Shown: positions 34,312-47,350, counted from the stretch's first letter. The stretch is DNA of 64,000 nt from Topomyia yanbarensis (GCF_030247195.1 NC_080671.1:29567543-29631542); one strand, 5' to 3'. Notes: generated by a model not told the origin, from the letters alone. A program made the numbers and translations.

Positions 34312-35241
34312 TACTAGACTTTTTCTACTTTATCCTAGGTTATGTAAAATTTGTTCCTTTTGAAGCCAAAATGTAATAGCAGTTGCAGTTGAAAAGCCTT
34401 GCACGTATATCGTTTGATGAATAGAAGTCCTCCAATTTTTCCAAAAAGTTAACAAACTTGAACCTAAATCTCACAGAAATATGTTTTTGTCCATCATTTT
34501 TATACTAATTTCGGAACGGCCAATCAGGACTCTCAAATGTATAAATATCTAAACGGTTTGTTCAAATATACAACTTTAAATTTAAGCCAAATGTATCTTA
34601 CAAGAAGGGGGGAGAAATGAAAAAGAAAATACGAATATATTTTGACAGAAAACAGTCTGTTCCTTTTTTCTATACTACCCAGCATCTGTGAAAAGAGTAG
34701 GGTTACTGCTCCCTGATTCATCTTAGCTCCTCTATTCATTCCACCCATTTGAACACATTAGTTAGAGCAGTCATTTTCCGCAATGCGGTTTTGCAATGAT
34801 TTTTTTACGTTTCCTTTTCGGTATGATGAATAGAAAGGAAAAAATATAAAAACACTTTTTAGAACCGTAATTGACTCCCTTCTAATGCATTGTAACGAAT
34901 ATTATTATCGGAATTTCGTTCTCATACGATATGAATAAAGTTTGATGAAAACTAACTTCAGTAAGTCTCGAACAGAGGTACCTTGCCTCGTACCTCAAGA
35001 CTAGTGCGCTACTTTTGCTGTCTAGGCTATATTGCACATGGTCGAACGAAATGAAATAAACCGACTATAAAGTTCAAAAGGAGTTGCATAGCGAATAAAC
35101 ACACACCATTAGGATAGCATTATATCGACATTATATTGGCTCTATAATGGGACTAAATGCATATGTAAAGCATACATGCTTTAAAGAGCCTTGAAACATG
35201 TACGCGATATATCAGCTTTATAGACGTATACGGCTGTACCC
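34312..35241. other. Gene-free stretch
   Basis: AT-rich, no supported gene or element. Confidence 0.4.
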
Positions 35242-35347
35242 CATTAGGCATACGTACGTTAGGCATGATGGACGTTAGGCTTAAAGACGTTAGGCATATT
35301 GGACATTAGGCATAACGGACGATTGGCATAATGGACGTTAGGCATAA
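35242..35347 (+). repeat. 16-bp tandem repeat, seven units
   Basis: Seven imperfect units of the type CGTTAGGCATAATGGA follow one another (for example TACGTTAGGCATGATGGA, then CGTTAGGCTTAAAGA, then CGTTAGGCATATTGGA). The unit length is 15-16 bp and changes are mostly single bases. There are no spacers, so it is not a CRISPR array. It may be a minisatellite or the repeated core of a dispersed element. Confidence 0.75.
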
Positions 35348-37444
35348 ATTAATAACTTGTATCCTCGATTTAAGAATTTCTGAAAATATATTTCAGTCCG
35401 CTAACCTGTTTCCTAAATACATCAAACCGGTCGTAAAACGTGCACAGTAGTCCGTGTAACTACAAATGATTTCTGACTCTTATTTATTTAACGTGACACA
35501 TAAAAGAATTCGAAAACAATCTTCGCTTCTAGCACCAGGATTCAGGAGCCTCAGAAAACAGCAGTAAAATGTTGATAAATTTCACTGGATTCCTCGTAGA
35601 TCGTCAAGAAGACGAAATTTCATGCGTCACATGATGGCAACATCAATGCTAAACCGACAAAACACTCCAGGGAACTGAAATCCGGAATATCTGAAATTGG
35701 AGTTAAATGTGTCCGCATTACTTTCAATATGATTCGTAGATCATATAGTTGATGTAATTTGATGGCCCAAATGTCGAAAATGATAAAACGAATCTCTAAT
35801 CCGTAGAACCGAATTCCAGAGTTTCAGGAAGCGATTCCCAGCCAACATTTTGATTCACTTTAATAAGTTGCAATTTGGTTAACTGTACTCTTCAACGATA
35901 TGAATTGATTGTATAAAATGCACAGATCTCTTCTATGTGAACAAAAGTGGAGGCCATATACGTACAACAAATCGGTATAGTAGAACTATGTGATTTACGA
36001 CGAATTTTGATCTCATCAGAAGCCATATACAATCATCTAGCTTATCATTTTGAGTGTATATATGATCAACTTTACAATCACACATGAAGGTTTATGCAGC
36101 TTAAGGTCACCAATGTGGTAACAAGAAGCATTTTTTAAAAATAATATTATGAAAATAAAAAATCAGGATGAAATTTCCATAATTCTGTTATAAGATACAG
36201 TTACGCCCAAACACTGGTAGATATGTTTTTCATGGGTGAGGTAGGAGTTACTGGAACATCAATTATTATAATTACCTGCTACGATTTACTTCCAGTTTCG
36301 AACCTGAGATCTTCGTATTCCCAGCATAGCCGCTATGTACTCATCTATTTATACACTGTCAAGCAACGATTATATTTGACCATTTTATCGCTTTGTGATT
36401 ACGATCTAAAAATACCATAATCCAACCTAAATATGGCACTCCAATGATACTTTCTATACCTGTCAAATCACAACCTATATTCTGTACTCAAGTCATTTTT
36501 TATTGCTCAAATATTGAATTAGGCTGGCCGAGAATTTGCGAAGTGCAATAAGGAGGTGACTATTTTTTTGAACGATTTTGCAGTTTAATCCAATTGCAAA
36601 TTGATTTATATACAATGTTTCAAAATTGTCTTTATTATTCCGCATGTACAATTTTGTTTTAAGTTGTAGTGGACTAATAAATAACTTCAAGTCAACATTG
36701 TATTTCGATCACAGATTTGCATTTTATGTGAACTTTTTACAACAAAACATAATTTTTGCTTGCACTATTTGTAATTTTGATTTAGTCTGTCATTATTTGT
36801 AATTTATTGTAAACTTTTATATACGATTGCTGGTTTGCTGGGATTGTAACTGATTGTCATCAAATATGACTGAATTTCTCATACTGTTTTTAATGGCAAA
36901 ACATGTCATGAAACATAAACATTGTCATTCAGCTCAGGGAATCAGATTCCGCAGTCCCCAAACAAACTATCAATGGTCACACTAATTTTTATTTTTCTTA
37001 CTTACAATTGGTTAGAACTTACTTATCTTGTATTATTTATTAAGATAAATGGCTGGTTTTAATAAATTACGATCATACGCAAATGGAATTGGAAAAAAAT
37101 TGTTCTCGTAGCCTTCAATGAAGTAACCAATTGCTAACATGCTCATTAGAAGCCTAATTAGTACGTTTTAAGATAGTGTGTAACATATTGAATTCTTAAA
37201 ATATGGAATACATGCGTAATTGAAGAGAAATTTGGACCTGAAAAATTAATTATATCGAGGGTATGTTGTATCGAAGATTACCCATCAAATCTCAACCGTT
37301 GCTAAGTTAAGTCTTAAAATACATCTAACTCAAAAAGCATACTTTGTATTTCAAATCGTTTAGGTCCATTGTATAGGTAAGAGAATTTTCCAGTTAGCGA
37401 TGTCCTCAATTGTTTCAGCTAATGAAGTTAAATAACCGTTTTAA
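35348..37444. other. Gene-free stretch
   Basis: AT-rich. No ORF, RNA gene or well-bounded element could be supported. Confidence 0.4.
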
Positions 37445-37692
37445 AGTAAACTAGCTAATACCCATCGCACGTTGCTGCGACACTCTGCGAAATAGGAGGA
37501 AAACACAATTTGTTCCAAAGCGCCATCTGGCGGGTAGATAATCTCCAACTAATAGCACACAAACACGCCCCATACCAAATACCTACTGTGCAAATTTTTA
37601 CGGAAATCGGTTAAGCCGTTTGGGAGTCTATAAATTATATACATACAAACTTTGACTTTTATATATATAGATAGATAGATAGATAGATAGAT
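37445..37692 (+). mobile_element. Truncated non-LTR/SINE 3' end with GATA tail
   Basis: Starts near ACTAGCTAATACCCATCG and runs through CCAAAGCGCCATCTGG and AAATCGGTTAAGCCGTTTGG to a (GATA)n tail at 37665-37692. The ending with a sentence-like block on AATCGGT..AGCCGTTTGGGAG and a microsatellite tail is characteristic of 3' ends of RTE-type non-LTR elements and the SINEs they mobilise. It has no ORF. Confidence 0.5.
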
Positions 37693-40600
37693 TAATTAAA
37701 ATTTAACAATTTTGATCAGTTTTTCGTTCATTTCACAAAAATCTTAATAGTTAACATCATCATTTTAATAATTCAGATTGTTAGTCTTGAAGAGCTGCAT
37801 AATTTGTTCTTTGACATGATACACTTATCTTTCCTTATTTTCATGTGTTTGGATTATTGAACTTGGATATTTTTATCTCATTTTTACTAATACTAGCTCT
37901 AATTGACAGAGTATGGCACTTATTGTACCTTTTCTTCTTTTCATTCGAAAGCCAGGAAAATTTTGTAGAGAAAAATGTATTAATACCTTTCAGTTAAGTG
38001 AATTTAGTATTCTTTTTAGATGTAAATCAGTTTTAAGTTAGTGTTATTATTAGCATTTTCGTTAATTCTCTTAAAATAGTAAATAATAAACATCACCATT
38101 GTTATCATGGAATTAATGCATCTCAGCAAGTTCTACAATCTTCCTTTGACTCCATTCAATTATCTCTTTTTGCTTCGAAGCAATATTATTTTTATCACTT
38201 CGTTTCATATTCAAAACAACGATTTCGAACCCAATACATTTGTGATGAAGTCATGCTGTTTTAACTATTAAATCGCAGCGAAATGAAAAGCGATAGGGAT
38301 AAAGTATCAATTAACAAGTTATAAAGAATATTAAGGGGTATCAAATCAATAATAGTAACGATAAATTTAATTAATTGATAATTATTAACTTTCGCCATTT
38401 TTTTTCGTTCTGCTCCCCGATCGTGTGTTAGAATAATTACAAAACTCTCCAAAATTTGAGTTATTTTATTAGTGAAAAATTATTTAGTACACCTAACTAA
38501 AAAATATTAGCACAAAAATCCAAAGAAAATTTTCTCAGCTTTCCAATGAACCTTTGAAAATAACAATATAAAGCATATTTTTTAGATTGGAGTCTTTTAA
38601 GCACTTGCAAGTCGATTACAAGAAAAAGTTTAGTAATTAAATTACAAAGAAACGAGAAGTGATAGGAATATGATGTAGAAAAGCAAATTGTGAATCGTCT
38701 AAAACCCCAACTTTTGGATAATACATACTGTTATAATCATAATTCATTATTTTGAGAAAATAATGAAAACCTCATCAAAACACTAACTTTAAACTACTTT
38801 ACAACTAAAAGGCAATTCAAATTAACTTACTGGAAGATATGAGAACACCATTCAATAGGGAATTTTTTCACCTTTCCAATGGAACTAAAAGATTTGAAAT
38901 ACGAAGTATACTTTTCGAGTTAGAGGATTGTTAAGATAAACAATTTCTTTATACAAAAAGTTCAATAACTCTGTAACGGTTAAGATTTGATGGTATGATT
39001 TTTTTTCTACAAATATGACAGTCAATTACCCTTCGGGAGGATTTTCATCATGAACCAAACACCCTGTATACTGGAAGAAATCTTTGCGAAAAAAAGAAGC
39101 AGACCGAATGATTGGCATTCGGAAACTCAGTTTGCGTTAATTTCTCGAAGTAGAATCGATAAATTGTACGTGACTAAAATAGGCTCAACACTCTTGTTTA
39201 AATTCAATCTCGTTAGTGTTAAGGTACGAACGTTCATTAGTTTTCACATACATGCATGGTGTAATTGTCCAAGATGAAAATATATGCATTGAAGAACAGC
39301 TCATGAAAGAAAGAATGATACATTGTATTATTCATTCAACGAATATAACGATAATGCTACTTTTATATTGATTATATCCCATATTATTCAGTTCAATGAT
39401 GATATTCTTGAGCCATCAAAGATAGAAGTACGGAAACTGTCTGATACGAGGGAGAGTTGTTTCCTGTACTAACTCATCACGAAACAAAAAAGGTAGCGTC
39501 ACAAACGTAACATCCGTAGCCTAATGCAGATATTGTGCATAATACTGCAAGTTTTAATAGCTTTGAAACCTAATATTTGTGGATCATTTTGTTATAATTT
39601 TTCAGTATTTGGATACAGTTGTATTGGTAATTCAATTGGTTTTTACCGGTTTTTCTGACTTTTACCGGTTTTTTCATTCTCAATACCGGTTTTTTTTTAA
39701 AAGACTCAGCTTTCCTAACCCTAAATTTAACTTGTAATTAGATAGTGAGTAATACGATTGGTATAAAAAATTCTTACATGTTACAGTCTTCGGCAAAGCT
39801 GTTAACCACATTCTGTACTAGTCTTTTATTGCATTGATTTTTCAATTTGAGTGAAATAGGGACCTGTATGAAATGCAACGAAGTACATTTTCCCATACTA
39901 TTTTTCATACAAACTATTGTCACAAAGCGCAAAGCCGAGGAGCAACAAATCACTACCATAATTTGCACAGATCTTTGGGACCACACAAAAAAAACTTAAA
40001 CGTGCTGTGCTCTCTTATTAGAATCATTTTTAGTTTTTTCCATACAATCCCAAGCCCGTCTAATGTTCAACCATTAACGTTTTTTCCGGATTTCGACCTC
40101 AAGGTGAATTCCAAAAATTGGCTTGAACACCCTAGTCCAGTCGTTTTCAACCTATTTCTTTCCATGTACCCCTTCCGAATATTGATCCTTATGACGTACT
40201 CCTTTCTGGTATTTGTTTGCCATAATTACCCTCTCTGAAAAAAATAATTTTCAATTGGATGAAAGCCATAATTTTCCAATTAGTAACCTGTTCCTGAGCA
40301 CTTTCAGTAAGCATCTCAATTCTTGACACGCTGAAACAATACATAGAGACGAAACTCCGACGGAAATATTGGATTAACAAGTGTAAATTTCGATTAGTTT
40401 CTTCCCGAGCGATGCCACTAAAAATCTTAAATAAGATATTGGCACTTCCGTCAAACCCCAAAAAATTAATTATTTGTTTAAGTGATATTTTCCATTGGTT
40501 TTCAGAATTTTTGCGTTTACAGTTTCTTTCCTTATTTCACACTGCTGAATACCACCCTTTCGTGAAGCACTTCAAGTGACGGTGGTTGCTGTGATTGAGC

Positions 40601-42051
40601 AATTGTACAGTCCCTTGCCGAATTTTTAATACGCCTACTGTGATCAATTCCCATTCAATCAACTATTGTTATCTGAAATTGGGAATTTTATTTGATCTAA
40701 TTCATATTCAAATTAGTAATATCAAAAACTCGAAGTGCTTCCAAAACAATGCGTTATAATGAAAATTGCCCCCATACTGTATTCCCGGTAAACCCATCTA
40801 AAACAAGACCGATCTTCTTGGCACACGGCGACGGCGTACGCCGGCGCACAAATAACCTTTTCTATTTAGACTATATCGGCTTTCGCTGGTTCTGGGTTTT
40901 GTTTTCTTTCCTCTATAATTTTTTCTTCTTCATCTGCTTCCTACTCACCCTTTGCAAAGCGTGCTATGTCGCTACTGTTTTCCTTTGTTTGTTTTGTTTC
41001 TGTCTTCCTCGAGCATTGTGTCTATGCTGTCGTGTGAGACGAGACGGGGACCACCATATGTAAATGTGTTTTCAAGGTACCGCACAGAATTTAACAGAAC
41101 GTAGGCAACCAGAAGCAGGAAGTTTCTGTGAAAACCTATAAAAATCCGTTCAACGGAATGGGTTTTACGGTTAAATTATGTTGCTGTCATTATTGAGGTA
41201 ATACGAGTTCATATTATTTTATTACGAGTGTAGTCTGGAGACGCATAATTTAGAAATAAAATGAGCACATCGCTTAACCACCGAACAGGTTCCTATTTTA
41301 AGCTAATTTACATAACCTGCTGCAGTTTCATCAGCGCACACGATCGGCCCAAACTCGTTATCAAATAAATTGCCTGCGGTAAATCTCGTCGATCCCTATG
41401 CCAAAATAACAGTAAAGTCCTGTTATTGACACCATCCATAAACCTACCCTACCCCAGCATCCGACCCGAAAAAAAAACTTGAATGCAGTCGAACGAAACC
41501 AGGCAACATTATTTACTCCAGAACCATTCTGCTTCTTTGTTCTTTCGCTCACTGATAAACTACTGACCACATCATAATTAGAGTTTGCGGCCCTGCTGCT
41601 GCTGCTGCTACTTTCACCCGCCAAATTGAATACCGACCCATCCCAGCAAGCCCCCGATTGCCCAGAATCAAACATTTGCAACGCCTGCTTGCCAGTTTGA
41701 TGAAAATATTTTGCATAATGGATGTGATTTTTTTTCTTGCTGTTTTCTGTCGGAGCCTTTTCTGTGGTGCGAGCCTCAGGCGAAAATCTGACTATCCTTT
41801 CTGGGAGCGGGAGCAGAGTGTTTCTTTTTTTTTTCGTTGGACAATTTCCAAAATTAAAATTTATTTCAACCGAAAGCTTTAATTAATGTTGCTCAAATTA
41901 CTGTTCGTACACGGATGATGCATGCAAATTACAATGTCTGACCAATTACTGGGGAGGGGACTACTGGAAAAACAGTGCAAATATTTTCACGTGAAAAGTG
42001 CTTTTCATCAGCGAATGTTTGAGTGAAAGGTTGGATGATGGGGGTTGGAGC
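37693..42051. other. Gene-free stretch
   Basis: No gene is supported. Notable small features are a few ACCGGTTTTT words in tandem (39645-39690), a (GCT)n run at 41597-41613 and a pyrimidine-rich patch at 40890-41010. That patch gives a hydrophobic 104-aa frame (40749-41063), which I judge to be a compositional artefact. Confidence 0.4.
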
Positions 42052-42252
42052 CAGTGTGGCCACTTTTGAATGAGGTCAGATCCGTAGATTTTAAGTTTAC
42101 CCGCCAGAATCCAATTTTTAACGTAAATTTGGATTCTTTTTCAATCCCAATTGATGTAGCGTTTTGTTATCTTGGATTTAGTTTTTAACTTTCTCGTGTT
42201 AATAAAAAGCTGAATTGGAGCCCTGGGGCGTTTTTTCAGCAACTTCACTTAA

Positions 42253-42357
42253 CCCTCCGGCACTCACGCGAATGGCTCCCCGAACGAGCAAGGAAGAAAA
42301 TTTCGTTAGAGTTTCGGAAGGTGTTGCACAAAATACAACGACGCGAGTGCCGGAGGG
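42253..42357. mobile_element. piggyBac-type MITE (105 bp)
   Basis: Perfectly placed TTAA sites flank it (42249-42252 and 42358-42361). The ends CCCTCCGGCACTCACGCG and CGCGAGTGCCGGAGGG are inverted over 16 bp or more. TTAA target sites with CCCT-type ends are the hallmark of piggyBac transposons. It has no coding capacity. A diverged partial copy lies at 31937-32002. Confidence 0.8.
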
Positions 42358-42411
42358 TTAATACTTTTCAGTTTTAGATCAGGAAATAGTTGATATTTTG
42401 TCTTTGGAATT

Positions 42412-42536
42412 CACTCAGATACAGGCCGCATAAATGAAAACCGCGTAAATTTCAAGATCCGCGTAAATGAAAACCGCACAAATTTCAAAATACGCGTAAA
42501 AAACCGCGCAAAAAACCGCGTAAAAAAACCTGAGTG
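42412..42536. mobile_element. Small MITE, CACTCAG family, copy 2
   Basis: The ends CACTCAGAT and ACCTGAGTG match copy 1 at 22076-22159. The interior repeats CCGCGTAAA / CCGCACAAA words several times. TA is kept on the right side only. Confidence 0.6.
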
Positions 42537-42834
42537 TATTAATCAGTTTTTCTGTTTACATTTGAATTATCAAGTTATGAAACAATATAAGTATGGTTAA
42601 AATATTCTTTCTACTAGGTCAGTTACATTTCTATGTATTATCGCGAATAATTAAAAAAAGTCACTTCCTGAATTGATTTGCATATTATACTTTACACATA
42701 AAAGAACTAACAACGACTCTGTTTTATAGGTTAAAGGGCCGTACAGCTGTGCTGCAGAATCTCAATAGCTGCTATATGCGAGAAACCGAAAATATGGAGG
42801 TTCAATTTCTGAGAAATAATTGACTTTAGGAAGA

Positions 42835-43330
42835 ACTCACATCAGCATATTTGCGATCTTTAAAAAACAATAGATCAGCGACATGAATGGCAGATCCCGG
42901 CTGACCAAAATATCACGAATATGGACACTGAGTGATCTAGCTCGGACATTTAAGGAATCTTATGACCAAACAACATGCTCGATGTCTTGGTAACTCTTGC
43001 CATACACGCATATTTCACTATCATTGATTCTAATATGAAAGAGATTTGCATAGTGTGTATAACCAGCGAACGTAGATGATGCGGACTCCTGCAAAAATTC
43101 CATGGACGTGTATTCTATGCAGAACGTGTAATCTGAATGTGAGAGATACACACGTAAAGGAATTAATACTTTGCGCACGTGGCTGAAGGGATATCCCAGA
43201 ATTCGATTTCGGGCAATATACAAACAACGCAACTGTATTCGTTCCACGTTGATAATACAAGTGTTTGTGGCTAAACCGAAACACAGCTCCCATACTCAGT
43301 TACAGAGAATATAGTTATTTGATACAATCT
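42835..43330 (-). pseudogene. C-terminal fragment of a non-LTR retrotransposon ORF2
   Basis: On the minus strand the frame reads FHIRINDSEICVYGKSYQDI then EHVVWS, and, after a stop, a further block with VHIRDILVSRDLPFMSLIY. This matches the C-terminal end of jockey/LOA-type ORF2 proteins, which carry a C.C...H...C knuckle just after the RNase H or linker region followed by a DIL..RDL.YM..IY block. One of the knuckle cysteines has changed (C-V-Y for C-V-C) and stops interrupt it. It is nested in the hAT element at 42052-46090. Confidence 0.6.
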
Positions 43331-44639
43331 TTTTAAGTTTCATAGGTAAACACCATGCCAAGATCGAATTAATGCGCGAATAAAATTAATTCCTTGCTGA
43401 CATTTAGTCTAACGATATCGGATCCGAATGTATCTTTTTCAAATGCATTATGAATCGAACTACCCTTCGGGTACTTAAATTCGAAACTTCAGCGATCATT
43501 CTATCCTTTATTAGAAGTTGAAGTTGCGCTGGACCATGCTTCATTGAAAACCAGCTCAATTTCCTTCTAGGGGAACTCGATACGCGAATTTCCAGCCAGA
43601 GTTCAAAAATGTTCAAATATACCTTGCATTGTTTTTCGCAAATCTGTAGCTCTGTGACTGAAACCACGGCTTATGGAAACAACAATTTATACAAATAGTT
43701 ATTTAAAATTGTACGAACTTATACGAATAGTTACTTAGAACTAACAGTGAAGTTTATTCCAGATAACAATTGCTACAGAATCGTATGATCCTTTATTGGC
43801 CACGAATACACAAACCAGTCGCTCTTTATTGCGTATGCTAGTTGAATTTTCGCCGAAAACAGCGTAGGAAAATCATTTGTACCCTTCCCGTTGCGAAATG
43901 CAAATTGAATTTTGATAACAAGCCGTTTACCTTCATCCAACTGTCTGGGTGTAGTGTAATGCAATCGACCGATACAAATTGTGGTCGAATTCTGGTTATA
44001 TATGAATAACAATGTTACATGTCTCATGTCGCGTGGACCAATGCTTTTCTGCAGAAATCAGTTGTATGAATTCCACTATCGACTCTTTGTCGGATCATCA
44101 GATACTTCAAAAATTGAGTTTGATTCTGTCAAGACCATTATTTTCGCATGACACTAGTGCATCTGGGAATTCATCGTTAAATGGGAGTAAATTATGTAAT
44201 TCCGCGGAGACATGTCACGCACAATTTTCTGCATATAAACGGAGTACTGGCATACCTTTCTAAAGTTTATCTCGTCGAACTACTTCGTGTACTCGAAAAA
44301 AACTTGTTTAAAGAAATCCAATCATCGTTTCGTTGGCATGACATTCTTGCCTAAGGCTATGTTCCAATTTTGAGAGAAAAAGGCTCACCTATTTCTCGAG
44401 TGCGGGATCTGCACCTGGATGTCGTTGGTTCACAACTGAACAGAACTTTAGTTGTTTTCTTTTCCTGAAAACTAGCTACATACCCGGTTATTTGTAGTCT
44501 GCTGTACTTTATAAGCCTTTCATGTTTGCATACCAGTTGATAATCAATTTCCGTCAACGACTGCACCTCATATCTGAATAGAGCAACAGGGAGTATCAGC
44601 GATATGTATAAAAAGAGTTTTGTGTGTGTCCATAGGCTG
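43331..44639 (-). other. Decayed coding-like sequence inside the hAT element
   Basis: Several minus-strand frames (44566-44357, 44027-43773, 43667-43404) have protein-like composition, for example VCKHERLIKYSRLQITGYV and DFPTLFSAKIQLAYAIKSD, but no domain could be assigned. They may be parts of the same non-LTR retrotransposon as the flanking fragments, or decayed cargo of the hAT element. Confidence 0.3.
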
Positions 44640-45000
44640 CGGGACTTTAGTTGAGTACGTAAATCGTAGAAGATGCCATTTACAGCAGCAATCCGCTTTT
44701 TCCCACGACTGTCACTAATGTCACTAGTCTTCCAAGATATATCAACTCGTGGACAACCTGTTGCCGCGTCAATTTCTATCTCGGAACTAACACCGTGCTG
44801 GCGATCTGGTTCTCTATCAACTACAATTTATTTTATTTTACCAGAGTTTTTACTCAGACCGATATTGGCAGCCTCTCTTTTAAAAGGCAAAAAATCCTCT
44901 TCCACTGCTCTACGGTCGACTACAATGGTGTCTAAGTCACCCAGAAACCAAGAAGCATGCGGGATCTTTTAATGGTAGTAGTGTTCCTTTCGTACAGCTG
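44640..45000 (-). pseudogene. Non-LTR reverse transcriptase fragment
   Basis: The minus-strand frame reads DLDTIVVDRRAVEEDFLPFK then REAANIGLSKNSGK, and further on RIAAVNGIFYDLRTQLKSRS. This matches the RT palm/thumb region of non-LTR elements, where the form is DD.D....R..VE..F..L..EA..IGL.IN..KTK, followed by the thumb. The first catalytic Asp of the DD pair region is not readable as an intact YADD motif. The frame is broken by at least one stop. It may be from the same family as the piece at 13075-13215. Confidence 0.6.
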
Positions 45001-46090
45001 TTCTTGGCATCGCACTTTCAATCACTCTTCAACAACAAATCAGAAAGTGCATTGCCCAGCTTCAGTACAGCAAGCGTCACAGACGAGTCGGATGTTTAAT
45101 AGCCAAAGGTGTAGCTTGTTTTTAACTTAAACTATTCAATTTGTCGGGAAGTCAAGTTCAAACATTATCTGAGACCACAACTGATTTTATTGCACTGAAT
45201 CATGGACTACCTTAAATTCCACAAACAGATGATAAGTTCACAAGTTGTATTCCCAAAATATAGGGTTAGTCTTCTAAAGAGCAATTATTAAAATCGAGAG
45301 CCCTTACCTAGTTGTATTGGTTCGTATTGGTGTAAAAAATTCAATATTGAATTTCCGGATATAAATATAGATAGATAACTAGATACAGATATCCTAACAA
45401 CTTCTTCGAACATGTTCAAAGTTTTTAGAGTTGGTTTCAGTAACTGCACAAATTTGAACAAGATTTTCTGGTTCCACAAAATATCCCAATGTTTGTTTCA
45501 GCTTCAGTCTTGTAATACTAATCCGATTTTCTCGATGCGAATAATCTGTTGAGTTTATCGGTGATCTGTCACACTATCGCAAAAAACAAAATACAGTTCA
45601 GTTACTGGGTCCGATAACATTTTATGAATTTGTTTATCATCGAAGAAATTAATCACGTTTTCAACCCAGAGTTAATATTGGCTCAAAGGTACCAATAGTA
45701 TTCCCCATTTGCCTTCATGAGAGAAAGCCCTCATCGTCCATTATAGGAATTCGCGTTGATCTGTACTTCAAATGAACGAACTATACGAACTTTAATTTAA
45801 ATGTTCTAGATTGAATACCAGTCAAATTTTGCAGAAATATAATTCGGGATTCTTGTGTATTCCTACTCAAATTCATCAACCGATTACGATTCGATTGGCT
45901 TCGAAATTCAAAACATGCACAATTGTCTATTTGATGTCATGAAATCGAATACGTATTATTTTTACTAAACTTCCGTAGAAGTCTGAAGAAATTTTGAAAA
46001 TTCCGTAGATTTCACGAGTTAATCCGTAGATCCGTAGAAAGGACAGAAATCCGTAGATCTACGGGAAAATCCGTAGAGTTGGCCACCCTG

Positions 46091-47173
46091 GTTGGAGCGT
46101 CAGAGGGTATGTTTTAAATATTTGTTCATCAATTTATCAATCAATTGCACTCCTTGCTGTTGAAATGTTGGGAACCGGAATGAGGTTCCAAACAAATCCG
46201 GTACCGAGAGAGTTTTACATGCGGAAGGCTGGTGAAAGGATGCAAACAAAACGTGTTTTCAATTTAGGGTTTGGGCGGTGTTCGTTGCGTTGGAAATTAC
46301 AAATCGCTCATCGAAAACGGTGACATTTGTCATGAACATGTTGATGATTAATGTTTGTGATTTCTTTTTTGGCATGAATATCAAATTGCTTATACGAGAA
46401 GGTCCTTGTATGTATCAAAACCGGAGGGGGAACAACTTGACAGGGCCTATACAAGTCATTGAAATAGGGTTACCAAATGGGCTGACAGCAAATTAAGGAC
46501 GCGTTGAATCCCAGTCAAAAAAGGAAGTTGCTGGCTAACTGGGTGCAATTTGCCAACTCGGATGCGCTAATTGCCCTTCAATTTGCCAGCAAATTGCTGG
46601 CAAGTAGGGGGCTGTTTCAAATGCAACATTTGGGAGATTCGCCGCCGTCATTTTTTGCCGCCCAAATATTAAATCTGGATCTTTGTTGACGTAAACCTTT
46701 CATCGACGAAACCCAATTTAGTCGGTAATTAATAGGTCGACCTCGAAGCGCCCGATTTTGTCGGTTTACTGTACAATGTTGCAACTGTTAAATTTTCTAT
46801 GAGCTAACTAACAAATGTTACTCATTTTTGAGTAAAACAAATCTTTGTGACCGGTTAAAAAGACGTTTTTTTCCCTTCGTTCTGAAAGATTTCAAATATG
46901 TAAAGGGTTTGAGACTAAAATAAAGTACAATTTAAGTTTGTCAAAAGATGCGCTTACTAAAATCGTCAGAATTAGGACATGTCCTTTAACATAAGTACAG
47001 ATGGTAACTCTAATTTAAACCACTTTTTTGTGTCTGTGGAAGATTAATCTTTATACAAAACCTCAGACTTGTGCAACTTGTGTACAATGAAAGTTTTCTT
47101 GTCAAGATTTTTTTTATTATCGATAATTTATTAGTTGAAGATTGTTTGGGGGTTTGGGATAATTCATTTACTC
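46091..47173. other. Gene-free stretch
   Basis: No gene is supported. The 61-aa frame at 46504-46689 lies in a slightly GC-richer patch with GCAATTTGCCA / TTTGCCAGCAAATTGC repeats, but shows no domain. Confidence 0.35.
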
Positions 47174-47350
47174 TGACGGCGAGCACAGCGTAGTTGGTAA
47201 ATCGATTGTCTTGTAGGCAGTTCACCTGGGTTCGATTCCCAAGCCCGCACATAGGGTTAGAGATTTATTATGAGATTTTTCTAACCCGAAAAGAGAGGAG
47301 AATGTCTTTAAATTTACAACCTCAGTAACTGAAATACAAAAGATGGATGG
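47174..47350 (+). mobile_element. tRNA-derived SINE
   Basis: A RNA polymerase III promoter is visible: a degenerate A box TAGTTGGTAAAT at 47191-47202 and a perfect B box GGTTCGATTCC at 47229-47239, about 37 nt apart. The 5' tRNA-like part (TGGG / CCCA T-stem) cannot form a proper acceptor stem, so it is not a tRNA gene. It is followed by a GGGTTAGAGATT... tRNA-unrelated body with TTTTCTAACCCGAAAAGAG and an A-rich end near 47340. This is the layout of mosquito tRNA SINEs such as Feilai-type elements; the exact family is not assigned. Confidence 0.7.

Larger units (their letters stand above)
42052..46090. mobile_element. Composite hAT element (4.0 kb)
   Basis: The left end CAGTGTGGCCAC and right end TTGGCCACCCTG are inverted with one or two mismatches, and the element is flanked by a perfect 8-bp duplication GTTGGAGC (42044-42051 and 46091-46098). 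Both ends carry ATCCGTAGATTT-type words inside, more so at the right end (46008-46072). These features place it in the hAT superfamily. I found no hAT transposase motif. The interior instead holds two MITEs (42253-42357, 42412-42536) and non-LTR retrotransposon pieces on the minus strand. The intact duplication shows that the two ends moved as one unit, so at least part of the cargo may have been transposed with it. Confidence 0.8.

Noticed and set aside
35242..35347. Possible CRISPR-like array
   Set aside because: Units are 15-16 bp, directly adjacent with no spacers, in eukaryotic DNA; this is a tandem repeat.
40749..41063. 104-aa frame with a very hydrophobic middle that looks like membrane segments
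   Set aside because: It lies in a pyrimidine-rich tract that gives Phe/Leu/Cys by composition; no family resemblance or gene signals.
47176..47248. Functional tRNA gene
   Set aside because: The A and B boxes are good but the acceptor stem does not pair and a SINE body follows; called a SINE instead.
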